The notes beneath the pieces were generated by a model. That model had not been told where the DNA came from. It ran no database searches and saw only the letters and a list, made by a program, of their open reading frames with translations. From positions 350,694 through 414,693 of the forward strand of contig NZ_BMMH01000007.1 of assembly GCF_014645735.1 (NCBI RefSeq): 64,000 bases of DNA, written 5' to 3'. Positions 27,260 through 36,001 of the stretch are shown here, piece after piece. Within the stretch, counting starts at the first letter, position 1; every line of letters begins with the position of its first letter. This DNA comes from Nocardia jinanensis (GTDB lineage Bacteria; Actinomycetota; Actinomycetes; Mycobacteriales; Mycobacteriaceae). The translations under genes were made by a program, and so were the position numbers.

Positions 27260-28960
27260 ATGACCGGACACCTGATCTCCGACCCCACCACCACACCCAC
27301 CCCACCACCGACGGCCGACGGGTGGGATGCCCTGTCGGCCGCCCTGACCGAGGAGGCCCCGCCGATCGCCGATCGTGACGACCTCGTCGTCACGATCGCG
27401 CCCGGCGCGGCGCACGGGCATCCGGCGGTGTTCATGCCCCACCGCGCGGCAATCGAACTCGATGGCACCGGCCTCGGTATAGACCCCGCCACCGCCCGCC
27501 CGGACCGCAACAGTGACCGCACCCGCTATGCCGCCACGTGGGGTGCGTTCGTGCACGAATGCGCCCACGCCCAGCATTCACGGTGGGAGCCCCCGGCGGT
27601 GGCGAACCCGGCCGTGGTCGAGGCGGCCATGCTGTTGGAGGAATCCCGGATCGAGGCCGCACAGATACGGCGCCGCCCCGACGACCGGCACTGGTTGCGC
27701 GCCAGCGCGACCGAGATCGTGATCGGCGATAACGGCGGTAGCGATGCTGCCGCACAGATTCCACCGACCCCCTACGCCGCCGCCCACACTGCGGCCCTGC
27801 TGCTGGGCAGGGTGGACGGTGGCATCCTCGAACCCCCGGAATGCGCGCCCGCCGCCACGGTCATCGAAACCATTCTCGGCACCGACACCCTCGAGAAACT
27901 GCGGGCGATCTGGCAGCACGCGCACACGGTCGACGACCACGACGGCACCACCATGCTCGCGCTCGGGCAGCGGTGGCTCGACCTCATCGGACCCGACCCC
28001 CATGCCGAACCGGACCCGGACTCGCCGCTGTCGGCCGCGATCGGCGCCACGGTCGCCAACGTGGCCAATGCTGTGAGCGCGCAGCCGGTTCCGGTCGATC
28101 CCGCCGAGGCCGCCGCCATCGCAGAGGAAAAAGCGGAACTCGCCGCCCGGCGCGCGGCGGCGCAGGCGCGCAAGGTGTTCGGCAATGGCACCGGGTCCTG
28201 CGCCTCGGCCAGCACTCGAACCACCCGCGCACCCCGCCCTGACGAACACGCCGCTGCCCGGGTGCTGGCGCGGGCACTGAACAATGCGTCGCGGCGTGAA
28301 CGCGCCACCGTCACCACCACCTCCGCGCTGCCCCCGGGGCGGTTGCGGATGCGCGGCGCGCTGGCACGGGAAGCCCAACGCGCGGCCGGGGCGATCCCGA
28401 CAGCCGAACCGTTCACCCGCACCACCCGCAAAACCGTGCCGGTGCCACCGTTGCGGATTGGGTTGGCCTGCGACGTGTCCGGGTCCATGGACAAATTCGC
28501 GGCCCCGGTGGCCTCGGCCGCGTGGATGATCGCCCGCGCTGCCGAGCTGGCCACGATGCCCGCCGCGACCGCCACGGTCACCTTCGGCGCCTCGGTGAAA
28601 CCGATCACCTACCCCGGCACCACCCCGGCCCGGGTCACCCGATTCTCCTGCCCCGACTACCTCCACGCCATCGACGACGCGATCGAAGCCCTCACCGGTG
28701 CCCTCGACCTGTCCCGGCCGGAAAACACACGCCTGCTGGTGATCATCTCCGACGGCTATTACGACGGACCCCGACGCGACCGCGCCCAGAAACTCCTCGA
28801 TCGGCTGCGTGCCGCCGGATGTGCCGTGTTGTGGCTGGCGCCGGACACCAACGACCCACCCGACCCCCTGACCGGCTGCACCGTCCACCCGGTCACCGAT
28901 CCCGCCGCCACCGCCCACGCCATCGGTCGAGCCGCCACCACCGCAGTCCGGACCGCCTGA
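27260..28960 (+). CDS. Zincin-like plus vWA protein, MoxR partner
   Basis: A 566-residue protein. Near residue 99 lies HECAHAQHSRW, a metallopeptidase HExxH-type motif, with a possible third ligand Glu about 27 residues later (LLEESRIE). The C-terminal ~180 residues are a vWA domain: CDVSGSMDKF holds the MIDAS D-x-S-x-S, with a later conserved Thr region and DLSRPENTRLLVIISDGYYDG. The layout recalls the DUF2201/VWA-like family, which pairs a putative metallopeptidase domain with vWA. The middle is Ala-rich and helical. A GGAAGG site lies upstream of the ATG. It would act with the MoxR ATPase; the substrate is unknown. Confidence 0.85.
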   Translation: MTGHLISDPTTTPTPPPTADGWDALSAALTEEAPPIADRDDLVVTIAPGAAHGHPAVFMPHRAAIELDGTGLGIDPATARPDRNSDRTRYAATWGAFVHECAHAQHSRWEPPAVANPAVVEAAMLLEESRIEAAQIRRRPDDRHWLRASATEIVIGDNGGSDAAAQIPPTPYAAAHTAALLLGRVDGGILEPPECAPAATVIETILGTDTLEKLRAIWQHAHTVDDHDGTTMLALGQRWLDLIGPDPHAEPDPDSPLSAAIGATVANVANAVSAQPVPVDPAEAAAIAEEKAELAARRAAAQARKVFGNGTGSCASASTRTTRAPRPDEHAAARVLARALNNASRRERATVTTTSALPPGRLRMRGALAREAQRAAGAIPTAEPFTRTTRKTVPVPPLRIGLACDVSGSMDKFAAPVASAAWMIARAAELATMPAATATVTFGASVKPITYPGTTPARVTRFSCPDYLHAIDDAIEALTGALDLSRPENTRLLVIISDGYYDGPRRDRAQKLLDRLRAAGCAVLWLAPDTNDPPDPLTGCTVHPVTDPAATAHAIGRAATTAVRTA

Positions 28961-29091
28961 CCTATCACCCACCCCGGGACGCGCACCCACCGCGCCCGGG
29001 GCGGGTGGGAGCGGGACAAGCCGACCGAAATCCGAAGGGGTGGAACGGAACCCACCCGACACCGCACCGACGGCAAGACAGGAGCCAGACG

Positions 29092-29529
29092 ATGACCAGC
29101 GACACCACACCCACCCAGCCCGAACCCGACAACCCGGCAGAACGCTGCGGCAGCCCAGCCGGACAGTTCGATGAGTGCCAGATCGGGGTCGGGGACGAGG
29201 TGACCGAGGTGGAGGAACTGATCCAACTCCACTACCGGGCCACCGTCGCCGGGCTCCACGCCCTCGGCTCGCCTCCCCAATCGGACACCACGGCACCGGG
29301 TCCCGATAAATTGCTCACCTGGTTCCGGAACCTGCAACACCGTATCCGCGACGAGATCGACACATACGCCGCGCGCGCGGACGGCACCGAGGACCCGGGT
29401 AGTTGCGCCGATCACCATGACCGGCTCGAAGCGCTCTACGCCGAGGCCGCCGACACCATGGCCACCCTCGACAACCAACTCTGCACCGGCGCCCCCCTGC
29501 CCACCGCCTGGAACACCGCACCCCGGTAA
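29092..29529 (+). CDS. Hypothetical protein of the MoxR-vWA operon
   Basis: A 145-residue acidic protein. The ATG at 29092 follows an AGGAGCC site by about six bases; earlier in-frame starts lie inside the upstream vWA gene and are not supported. It is mainly helical (VEELIQLHYRATVAGLHALG; LEALYAEAADTMATLDNQL). It has several Cys but no clear metal motif, and no membrane segment. It lies 131 bases after the vWA gene on the same strand. It may be a client or adaptor of the MoxR-vWA pair; not recognised. Confidence 0.65.
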   Translation: MTSDTTPTQPEPDNPAERCGSPAGQFDECQIGVGDEVTEVEELIQLHYRATVAGLHALGSPPQSDTTAPGPDKLLTWFRNLQHRIRDEIDTYAARADGTEDPGSCADHHDRLEALYAEAADTMATLDNQLCTGAPLPTAWNTAPR

Positions 29530-29612
29530 CGCCACCACCGACCGCACACCGCAACGGGCCCCGGACCGAACCGGGCACACCGCCCGCCGACACCACCCGA
29601 GGAGACCAGGAC

Positions 29613-30329
29613 ATGAACCGCAAGAACCAGACCAGCACCAGAGCGCGCACCGCCGCTGTCGTCCCGATCCGCCGCGAACCCGATACGGTCGAGGAGGCGC
29701 GCACCCGGCTGGCCGTCGCGTTCGACTTCCCGCTCGGACCGGTGCGCGAAAAGCGCATCACCGACGCCGTGCTCGCGCTCATCACCCTCGAAATCCGCCG
29801 CCGCAACCCCGCGATCACCACAGTGCTGTTCGACTGGGCCCCCTACGGTGGACTCGGTGTCGCCGGATTCCGCAGCCACGACGGCAACGCCGTCCACGAC
29901 CACGAACTCGACCTCGATATCACCCACTACGCCAGCGACATCCGCGCTGCCGACAACCCGGCCCTGACTCGGACACTCCAACCGCCCGGGCTGTTTCGCC
30001 TCGACATGCCACTCGCCACCGGGCCCACGAACACAGCCCGCCCCATCGCGCTCGCCCCCATCTATGAAGTGAAGAACTCGGTCACTGGCGACCAACTCAT
30101 CGTCTACGGTCGCGCTTCCGGCCACAGCGAAGGCAGTTACCTCGTCGCCCACGTAACCGGCACCGGCACTGTGATCGCCGCCCCACGAATCCAGTTGATA
30201 CATCCCGAAGACCTCGTTGCCCACACGACCGACGCTGTCGATCTAATGCGCCACGGTCAGGCCGGGCACGCGACCGTCGTGCGGGCCAACCACACCACCG
30301 GCGCACTACGCAACCAATTGCCTACGTAG
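29613..30329 (+). CDS. Hypothetical alpha/beta protein closing the MoxR-vWA operon
   Basis: A 238-residue protein of unknown family. An Arg-rich start (MNRKNQTSTRARTAAVVPIRR) is followed by a helix (VREKRITDAVLALITLEIRRRNP) and a strand-rich region (TTVLFDWAPYGGLGVAGFRS, HELDLDITHYASDI). The ATG has a GAGGAG site upstream. It is the last of four co-directional genes, followed closely by a strong hairpin, so it ends the transcript. Its size and fold suggest a specific partner or target, but nothing further can be said. Confidence 0.65.
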   Translation: MNRKNQTSTRARTAAVVPIRREPDTVEEARTRLAVAFDFPLGPVREKRITDAVLALITLEIRRRNPAITTVLFDWAPYGGLGVAGFRSHDGNAVHDHELDLDITHYASDIRAADNPALTRTLQPPGLFRLDMPLATGPTNTARPIALAPIYEVKNSVTGDQLIVYGRASGHSEGSYLVAHVTGTGTVIAAPRIQLIHPEDLVAHTTDAVDLMRHGQAGHATVVRANHTTGALRNQLPT

Positions 30330-30347
30330 TCGATAAGTCCGAAGACT

Positions 30348-30389
30348 CCAGGAACGGGCCGCCAGTGGGTGCTGGCGGCCCGTTCCTGG
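30348..30389 (+). terminator. Strong hairpin after the MoxR-vWA operon
   Basis: A perfect 18-bp inverted repeat (30348-30365 with 30372-30389) with a 6-base loop, 18 bases past the stop of the preceding gene. No T tract follows, which is common for terminators in high-GC actinobacteria. The 30390-30675 gap holds no supported gene. Confidence 0.75.
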
Positions 30390-30675
30390 GTCTGGCCGGT
30401 CTGTTGCCGACTGATTCTGGATCGCCCGGGTTGTCGTCCGCTACATCCTCAGGACCGGGTCGAGTGCGCGGTCCCCCTGTACCCCGTCGATGATGTAGTA
30501 GCCGACAGTCGGCTTCGGCGCCGTGAGGTCGCCGAGTTCCTGACCAGCCACTGAAGTTGACGTTCTGGCCAGTTGCTGTGGTTGTGGCAGACCGGTACCA
30601 CGCAATATTTCGGGCGGGGCACTTTCTGTCAGGCGGGTGTGCTGAGGTGTGACTGCAACGGTCGTGTGAGCTGCT

Positions 30676-31893
30676 CTAGCCGCTGTAACCACCTGGGCCC
30701 AAATGCTCATTCAAAAGGTGGACGAGCCTTTCACCGTCAATGTAGTCGACCCGGTCGTTGTCTTCGGCGAGGGCATGAACGCCTCGAGTACATCGGCCGG
30801 TGGTGACTAGTACGCCGCCGTTCGCGCGTTCGTGCGAGACCGCGCCGAGGAGAGCTCGTGCTTCTTTGACACCAACGACTGGCCTTCGGTATCGCTTGCA
30901 TTCGATGAGGAGTTTCTGCTTTCCACCACGGTGGGTCGTGCGTGCGATGAGGTCACGACCGCCGTCGCTACGCGGTGGTGTCACGGTGACGTCGAAACCC
31001 ATCGCGCTGTACAAATGGGCAACCAGATACTCGAACTCACGCGGTTCGATACTGTTCAACGCCTCACGCCATGGGGCCGTGCTGTTGCTGATGTAGTACG
31101 CCTTGATGATGTCGATCGCGTCGGCGAGCCCATCTTTTCGTCCTTGGGGAAGCGTGTCCTGGTGAGTCCGGAGGTAGGAGTCCACCACCAGGGCGGCGCG
31201 TCCGGGTGCATCGGGTAGCAGATCGATCACCCAACGCACTCCAGGATGTGCATCTGCGTTCGAGAACGCCGCCCGCGGTAGCCTGCGGAAGTACTCGGAG
31301 GTTTCTTCCAGCTCCAAGATCCTTCCGCTATCGAGCGCCGAATCGAACGTTTCGGCGTCGAATCCGAACGTGCGAGCCTCGAACAGCAGGACTCGCAACA
31401 GTGCACGAACCTGATGCTCGGGCCGTTTGGTGACCGATGCCAGATACTCGTCGAGTAGCCGACGTGTGGGGAACGACCACGCCTGCACTTGAACATTTGG
31501 TAGCTCTGGATCCGGGTCTTCCGTCGCCGTCGCTGCAATGAGCCACTCCTCGAGCCGCCCGTCCCAGTAGATACCGAACTGGATACCTCTTGTAGCGGCA
31601 TCCTGGGCTTCGTTCCGGTGTATCCGAGGCCTGTGCCCGAAGTCGTGCTCTAGTGATCGCAACCCACGCCGAACCGGCCAATCGTTGACCGGAGTCGGGG
31701 CAGTTCCCTCGAGCACGTGCTGAAAAGCCTCATCATCGCCGCAATCGGAGCAGATTGACGGATAGTTGCGGCTGCTGGTGTCGCGAACACGGGACAGCGC
31801 GGGATACTGCCTTGTCGCGCATCCGCAGCGAGGGCACTTCCAGGATCGCCCCGCCTCGCATAACGCGTAGATATCGCCTTCCGAGATTGCCAC
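30676..31893 (-). CDS. Mrr-type restriction endonuclease with zinc ribbon
   Basis: A 405-residue protein. The N-terminus has two Cys pairs (CPRCG near residue 20 and CSDCGDD near 49), a zinc-ribbon pattern. The C-terminal ~130 residues are an Mrr-like PD-(D/E)xK nuclease: FEYLVAHLYSAMGFDV, SDGGRDLIAR (catalytic Asp) and LLIECKRYRRPV (E-x-K), then ALLGAVSHERANGGVLVTTG. This fold cuts modified or invading DNA. The middle 200 residues are a helical region of unknown type. GTG 31893 is chosen for AGGA nine bases before; a TTG at 31902 is open. It is a defence or target-recognition nuclease, standing alone with no methylase nearby. Confidence 0.85.
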   Translation of the reverse strand: MAISEGDIYALCEAGRSWKCPRCGCATRQYPALSRVRDTSSRNYPSICSDCGDDEAFQHVLEGTAPTPVNDWPVRRGLRSLEHDFGHRPRIHRNEAQDAATRGIQFGIYWDGRLEEWLIAATATEDPDPELPNVQVQAWSFPTRRLLDEYLASVTKRPEHQVRALLRVLLFEARTFGFDAETFDSALDSGRILELEETSEYFRRLPRAAFSNADAHPGVRWVIDLLPDAPGRAALVVDSYLRTHQDTLPQGRKDGLADAIDIIKAYYISNSTAPWREALNSIEPREFEYLVAHLYSAMGFDVTVTPPRSDGGRDLIARTTHRGGKQKLLIECKRYRRPVVGVKEARALLGAVSHERANGGVLVTTGRCTRGVHALAEDNDRVDYIDGERLVHLLNEHLGPGGYSG

Positions 31894-31942
31894 GACGTGC
31901 AATCCTGCCGTACAGCACCGACATTGCCGAGTTCGTCATCCT

Positions 31943-33406
31943 TCATTTGCTGTGGTCGATGCGGCTGGCGAGCCAGTCTGCGACATTGCGGACGCCCAGG
32001 TCGTAGCCGGTTTGGTGTACACCCGAGGTGTAGAACTCGGCGGCGTCGCCGCCCTGACGGACGAGGTCGGCCATATCCGACAACGCAGAACTCGTGGCGG
32101 GATCGGTGTGTGCGGTCAGGTCGGCGGCGAGACCGGTGAGCTGGCCGGCGCCGTCCCCGACGAGTGCGGCGGCCGCGGTGGCCGTGAGGTCGGTGGCCAC
32201 CGGGGCGAGGCCGGTCAGCTCGAGGCCGGCGCCGACGGGATCGCCGACGGCGAGTTTGTCCGCTGCGCGCCAGGCGATGTCCTGCGCGAGGCCGATGTTG
32301 ATGGCGATCCGGCCGATATCGACCCGGGCCACGAGATCGACCACCTGCGCAGCGACCGCGGTCCAGCCGCTCGGGTCGGCTGCGGCGGCCAGCGACAGAG
32401 CGCGCGCGACCAGGCGCAGATCGACCTCATCCGCGACCTGCACCAACGGGTTGAACAAGTTGTTCAGCTCGCCGCTGATTCGGTGCGCGCTGGGGATATC
32501 ACCGGCCAGCACGGCCTGCGGGAGTCGCACGATGTTGTCGCCGATCGCGGGAAGATTCGCCGCAAACTCGGCCAACCCGCCGAGCACGAGGACGACCTGC
32601 CGGGTCACCGAGGACGGATCCAGCATCCCCGTCGAACTCGCAGCTGTGGGATCGTCGAGAAGAGAGGGGTTTCCGGTGAACGCGCGGCCGAGCGTAGTGA
32701 GCGCGGGCGATGTTTCGGGGGATGTGGCGCAGTACAGGTCGCCGGCCGCGCAGACGGTGCGGACTCGGTCGGTGAGGCTACCGAAGTCTTCACGCGGGCC
32801 CGCGATACCCTGCCCGGCGACCGGTGCCCCGAGTTGCGGTGTGCTCGGGTCGCGGTTCGGATCGGATAACAACCCGGCGGCGATGACCTGCGCCTCCGGG
32901 ATCGGTCCCCGTTTCTGCCCGATCCCGGCGAGTACGTCGCCCACGACGTCCGCGCCCTGTGAATACCCGGCCAACACGACCCGCGTGCTCGGGCACAACC
33001 CTGCCAGGGCCCCGAACAGTGCTTGCACGCCATCGGATTCCGACTGCTGGTACGGGGCGGGCGCGGCGGTATATGGCAGCGACCGCACATCAATATCGGC
33101 ACCGTAGCGGGTGCGAAGGTGGTCACCGATCGGTGCCAGTGTCCCCACGGCAGCGGCCGGATCCGCCCCGGGGGTGGTTTCCCCGGTACCGGGCACCAGT
33201 ACCGCCGTCCACCGTGGACAGTTCACACTATTGGCGGGTTCCGCGCTGGCTGCCCCGGTAGCGACGGCCGTGACGGTGCTCGCTGCGATGGCTACAGCGG
33301 CGGCTGCCGCTATAGCACGTGCGGCGCGCTGTGGTGGCGAGGTGTGGTCGCGGTGCGTACGGCATGTACGGGTCTGCCGCGAGGTGAATCGGTGGTGGTT
33401 GAGCAT
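31943..33406 (-). CDS. Secreted cutinase-family serine esterase
   Basis: A 487-residue alpha/beta hydrolase. The N-terminus has a basic stretch then a hydrophobic signal (AIAAAAAVAIAASTVTAVATGAASA, about 30-54), suggesting export. The nucleophile elbow is GYSQGADV, the acid is probably in AAGDLYC, and a His lies in SAHRISGEL; the disulfide-type Cys pair is present. About 240 extra helical residues follow the cutinase core. The ATG at 33406 has AGGGAG six bases upstream. Cutinases act on polyesters, triglycerides or mycolate esters in this group (family knowledge). On conjugative elements such an enzyme may help open the lipid-rich envelope; that is inference. Confidence 0.9.
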   Translation of the reverse strand: MLNHHRFTSRQTRTCRTHRDHTSPPQRAARAIAAAAAVAIAASTVTAVATGAASAEPANSVNCPRWTAVLVPGTGETTPGADPAAAVGTLAPIGDHLRTRYGADIDVRSLPYTAAPAPYQQSESDGVQALFGALAGLCPSTRVVLAGYSQGADVVGDVLAGIGQKRGPIPEAQVIAAGLLSDPNRDPSTPQLGAPVAGQGIAGPREDFGSLTDRVRTVCAAGDLYCATSPETSPALTTLGRAFTGNPSLLDDPTAASSTGMLDPSSVTRQVVLVLGGLAEFAANLPAIGDNIVRLPQAVLAGDIPSAHRISGELNNLFNPLVQVADEVDLRLVARALSLAAAADPSGWTAVAAQVVDLVARVDIGRIAINIGLAQDIAWRAADKLAVGDPVGAGLELTGLAPVATDLTATAAAALVGDGAGQLTGLAADLTAHTDPATSSALSDMADLVRQGGDAAEFYTSGVHQTGYDLGVRNVADWLASRIDHSK

Positions 33407-33581
33407 GTGGGGCTCCCTGAAGGCGTCGAGTTCGGCCGGGCGGGGAGGGTTGTCTCGCCGCATCGGGAACTCCGCCTTTTCGGCCTTCTTTTGGACACGG
33501 CCGTTCAGAAAGCCCACTGATCGAGAAGGACGTGCCGCCCATCGCGTCGGCGATGGGCGCCACGTCCGTGATGCGCGTCGT

Positions 33582-33884
33582 TCAGGTGCGCGCTGGTCCG
33601 CGTCCGGCGGCGGTGTGGGCGGGCTGTGTGCGCGGTGGCTGCCACGCCGGGTAGGCGCGGGCCATCATGGCGGCCGCGGCCTGTTGGGCGGTGTCGTAGG
33701 TGCGGTCGGTGCTGGCGGGTAGTCCGGTGTGTTTGTCTACCCACTGCCACTGGTGGCCGTCGGTGTGCAGCGCGCCGAGGCAGATGCTGGTGCCGTCCTC
33801 GTATTCGGCGAACACGCGGTGCACAAGTCGGCACAGCGGTAGTGGTTCGGTCCGCAGCCGGTGGGCGGGTGTCGTGATGTTCAT
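33582..33884 (-). CDS. Hypothetical small protein
   Basis: A 100-residue protein beginning MNITTPAHRLRTEPLPLCRL. A strand-rich middle (VFAEYEDGTSICLGALHTDGHQW) is followed by a helical Ala-rich region. The ATG has an AAGGA site upstream. No signal peptide, membrane segment or known domain was seen. It lies downstream of a winged-helix gene on the same strand and may be co-expressed with it. Confidence 0.6.
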   Translation of the reverse strand: MNITTPAHRLRTEPLPLCRLVHRVFAEYEDGTSICLGALHTDGHQWQWVDKHTGLPASTDRTYDTAQQAAAAMMARAYPAWQPPRTQPAHTAAGRGPART

Positions 33885-33953
33885 GTCGTGTGGATCCTTC
33901 TGAATCGATTCGCAGACCGTCGGTCCAAGCGCGAACAGGGACGGGTGGGACGT

Positions 33954-34595
33954 CTACTGTGGGTCGGGGGTGAGGGCGAATTTCTTGGGGCGGTCGCAGG
34001 TCTGTTCCGCGATACCGGTTTTGGCGAGTTTGACCAGCGCGTTGTGGACGGCGCCGGACGAGCGCCCGCCGAGTGCATTGGCGATCTGATGCGGGGTGAA
34101 TTCCTCCCCGGGGTTGTCGCGCAGGTGGTCCTCGACCAATCCCCGTAACGCACCGGAGGCGAGCTTGTCCGGGTTCGGCGACTCCTCGCTGTTCTGCCCG
34201 GCAGGCGCCGGACCGGTAGCGGGTTCAGTTTCGGTGGCCTGTTCGAGCGAGATTGCGAATTCGGAATCGCTGGTGTCGCCGGTATCCGGTAGCGGGTTGA
34301 TGTCGTGGTGGGTGGGGGAGTCGCCGGTGTCCACTGCGTGAGAGACAGTTTCGGTGCTTTCACCGGGCTCGGTGGTGGCAATGCTCCAGCGGGCGGCGGC
34401 GCGCGTGTTGGTGTTGTCGGTATGGCGGGTGACGCTGCCGTCGCTGGCCCACTGGTTGAGGATTTTGCGGGCCTTCGACTGGCTGATGTCGGCGGCGGTG
34501 GCCAGGTCGGCGGCGGTCGTGGGTTCGGTGTTGATGACGGCCCACAGGGCATCTTCGGCGGTTGTGCGGGCAGGATCTGTGGTGAGTGTGGACAT
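33954..34595 (-). CDS. Two-winged-helix protein
   Basis: A 213-residue protein with two HTH-like units. The first (about 10-70) is LWAVINTEPTTAADLATAADISQSKARKILNQW. The second (about 145-205) is LRGLVEDHLRDNPGEEFTPHQIANALG then RSSGAVHNALVKLAKTGIAEQT. The second closely resembles the N-terminal wH of the MoxR protein at 26048, including the DNPG-E-[YF]TP and AEQT positions. A Pro/Glu-rich linker joins the two. A GAGGAAGG site precedes the ATG. It probably binds DNA or a shared partner; it may co-regulate the MoxR operon. Confidence 0.75.
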   Translation of the reverse strand: MSTLTTDPARTTAEDALWAVINTEPTTAADLATAADISQSKARKILNQWASDGSVTRHTDNTNTRAAARWSIATTEPGESTETVSHAVDTGDSPTHHDINPLPDTGDTSDSEFAISLEQATETEPATGPAPAGQNSEESPNPDKLASGALRGLVEDHLRDNPGEEFTPHQIANALGGRSSGAVHNALVKLAKTGIAEQTCDRPKKFALTPDPQ

Positions 34596-35129
34596 GACCT
34601 TCCTCCTGGGAAGCTTTGGTGGGTGGTGTGTTTCGTCATGTCCCGGCCGGGACGGAACCCCGAGAATTCGGATTCATAGGGTTCCGGTCTCCATGGACGC
34701 TCCGTATGCGCGAATTGTCAAGCGGAACGCGAAGAGAATCGTCGCATAGGGCTGACGCACGTCATGAATCGGTGATTGCCAGTACCGCAATTGTTTCCGC
34801 TTCGAATGTGGCTTGACAACTCGCCGCGTATCGAGCGTTCATAGATCCGGAAACCCTGGAATCCGGTATTCCCACCGGAGTTCGTTGACCGTCACAGCCG
34901 GGACATGACACTCATTCCCCTATCGATATCCGGAGATAAGTCGTGTCCACTGATACTGAGAATTTCGACAACGACTCGGCTGTTCTGTCTGGGAACAGCC
35001 GTGGTCAAGGCCGGTGTAGGTGAGCGAGCTCGGTCTGGCTCTGCCGCCCGCCATCTGCCCCGGTCGGGCCACAGGGTGCGGAACCGGCCGCACCACCAGA
35101 TCGATCTATCGACGACATGGAGACCTCTC
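34596..35129. other. Divergent intergenic region
   Basis: About 530 bases between the two-wH gene (leftward) and a Cys-motif protein gene (rightward). No supported gene. A TTGACA box lies near 34814, but no well-spaced -10 box follows. Two short AT-rich patches occur around 34800-34860 and 34915-34990. Confidence 0.35.
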
Positions 35130-35522
35130 ATGGATAACATCGTTCTCACTGCCCGCCTGGACGAGTCCTACGCGATCATCGGTACGGGCGAATATGTCCG
35201 CCGAATGCGGAAAGTCCTTTTTAAGGTGGTTTCTGTCGATGACTGCGACCACGGGGACGGCCGAATTTGCACGGAGTGTGCGCCGTCGTGGCAGCTGGAC
35301 TATGAATTCGACGAACCGTTCCCTTTCGAACGTGTTCGCCGGGTGACCGTCTGCGATCTGATCGACGCCGGAAAAATACGCGTGGGAGATACAGTGGCGA
35401 GTCCGGACAGTGATGTGACGGTGTTGATCACCGCGTGCGGTGGATTGATGTTGCCTGATGGCCGGGTTTTCGCCAATCCGTCGGCCGCCGCCAACGCTGC
35501 CCGCGTTCACTCCGCCGACTAG
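35130..35522 (+). CDS. Small protein with CDHxD...ICxxCA Cys motif
   Basis: A 130-residue protein. A zinc-knuckle-like motif (DDCDHGDGRICTECAPSW, about residues 36-53) is followed by a beta-rich part (RVTVCDLIDAGKIRVGDTVASPDSDVTVL). GGAG lies 8 bases before the ATG at 35130. The same Cys motif recurs in the gene at 35714-35947, suggesting a common family. Function is unknown; it may bind metal or nucleic acid. Confidence 0.65.
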   Translation: MDNIVLTARLDESYAIIGTGEYVRRMRKVLFKVVSVDDCDHGDGRICTECAPSWQLDYEFDEPFPFERVRRVTVCDLIDAGKIRVGDTVASPDSDVTVLITACGGLMLPDGRVFANPSAAANAARVHSAD

Positions 35523-35534
35523 CACCCAGGATCC

Positions 35535-35575
35535 CGTAACCCGCGGACTCGCCAAGTGCGAGGCCGCGGGTTACG
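35535..35575. terminator. Bidirectional hairpin between two Cys-motif genes
   Basis: A 12-bp perfect inverted repeat (35535-35546 with 35564-35575) encloses an inner 5-bp stem (CTCGC/GCGAG). It lies 13 bases after the stop of the 35130-35522 gene and could also end transcription arriving from the leftward gene at 35714. Confidence 0.7.
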
Positions 35576-35713
35576 CGTGTCGCAGCCCATCCGGCACCGA
35601 CCCTGCCGCCGTGGTCGCGTTTCGGCATGGTCTGCTCTTTGGACTTTTGGAGCGCTGCCGGGGCTGTGTGGTTCGTGGGTGCTGGAAGCGGCACTCCAGG
35701 CTCTCGTTTGTTG

Positions 35714-35947
35714 TCAAGGTCCAGTGTTGTCGGGGTGGTCGTGATCCCAAGGGAGGGGTTCGGCGAACAGGTGCTCCGGTTTCCACAGGTGTGCGCAGTC
35801 GGGGCAGATGCTGTCCTGGTGGTCGCAGTCGTCCGGGTCGGTGACGAGAGGGATTTCGACTTCGTCGAGGTGGTGGACGAGTTCGGTGCCGCCGGGAGGG
35901 ATGTGGGCGAAGTCCACCAGTGCGCTGACGGTGTTCGGTGCAGTCAT
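35714..35947 (-). CDS. Small acidic protein with CDHxDSICxxCA Cys motif
   Basis: A 77-residue protein. It carries DDCDHQDSICPDCAHLW at about residues 39-55, matching the motif of the gene at 35130, and is acidic overall. The ATG at 35947 follows a GGAGAC site. It lies just downstream of the lytic transglycosylase gene. The motif spacing (C-x8-C-x2-C with His) could hold one zinc ion. Function is unknown. Confidence 0.6.
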   Translation of the reverse strand: MTAPNTVSALVDFAHIPPGGTELVHHLDEVEIPLVTDPDDCDHQDSICPDCAHLWKPEHLFAEPLPWDHDHPDNTGP

Positions 35948-36001
35948 AGGGATCGGTCTCCTGTCCGGAACGAATGGCTCGGCCCACCCGTCGCGGGTCC
36001 G

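Noticed and set aside
34688..34744. 18-residue ORF (MDAPYARIVKRNAKRIVA)
   Set aside because: Too short, no ribosome site, no conservation evidence.
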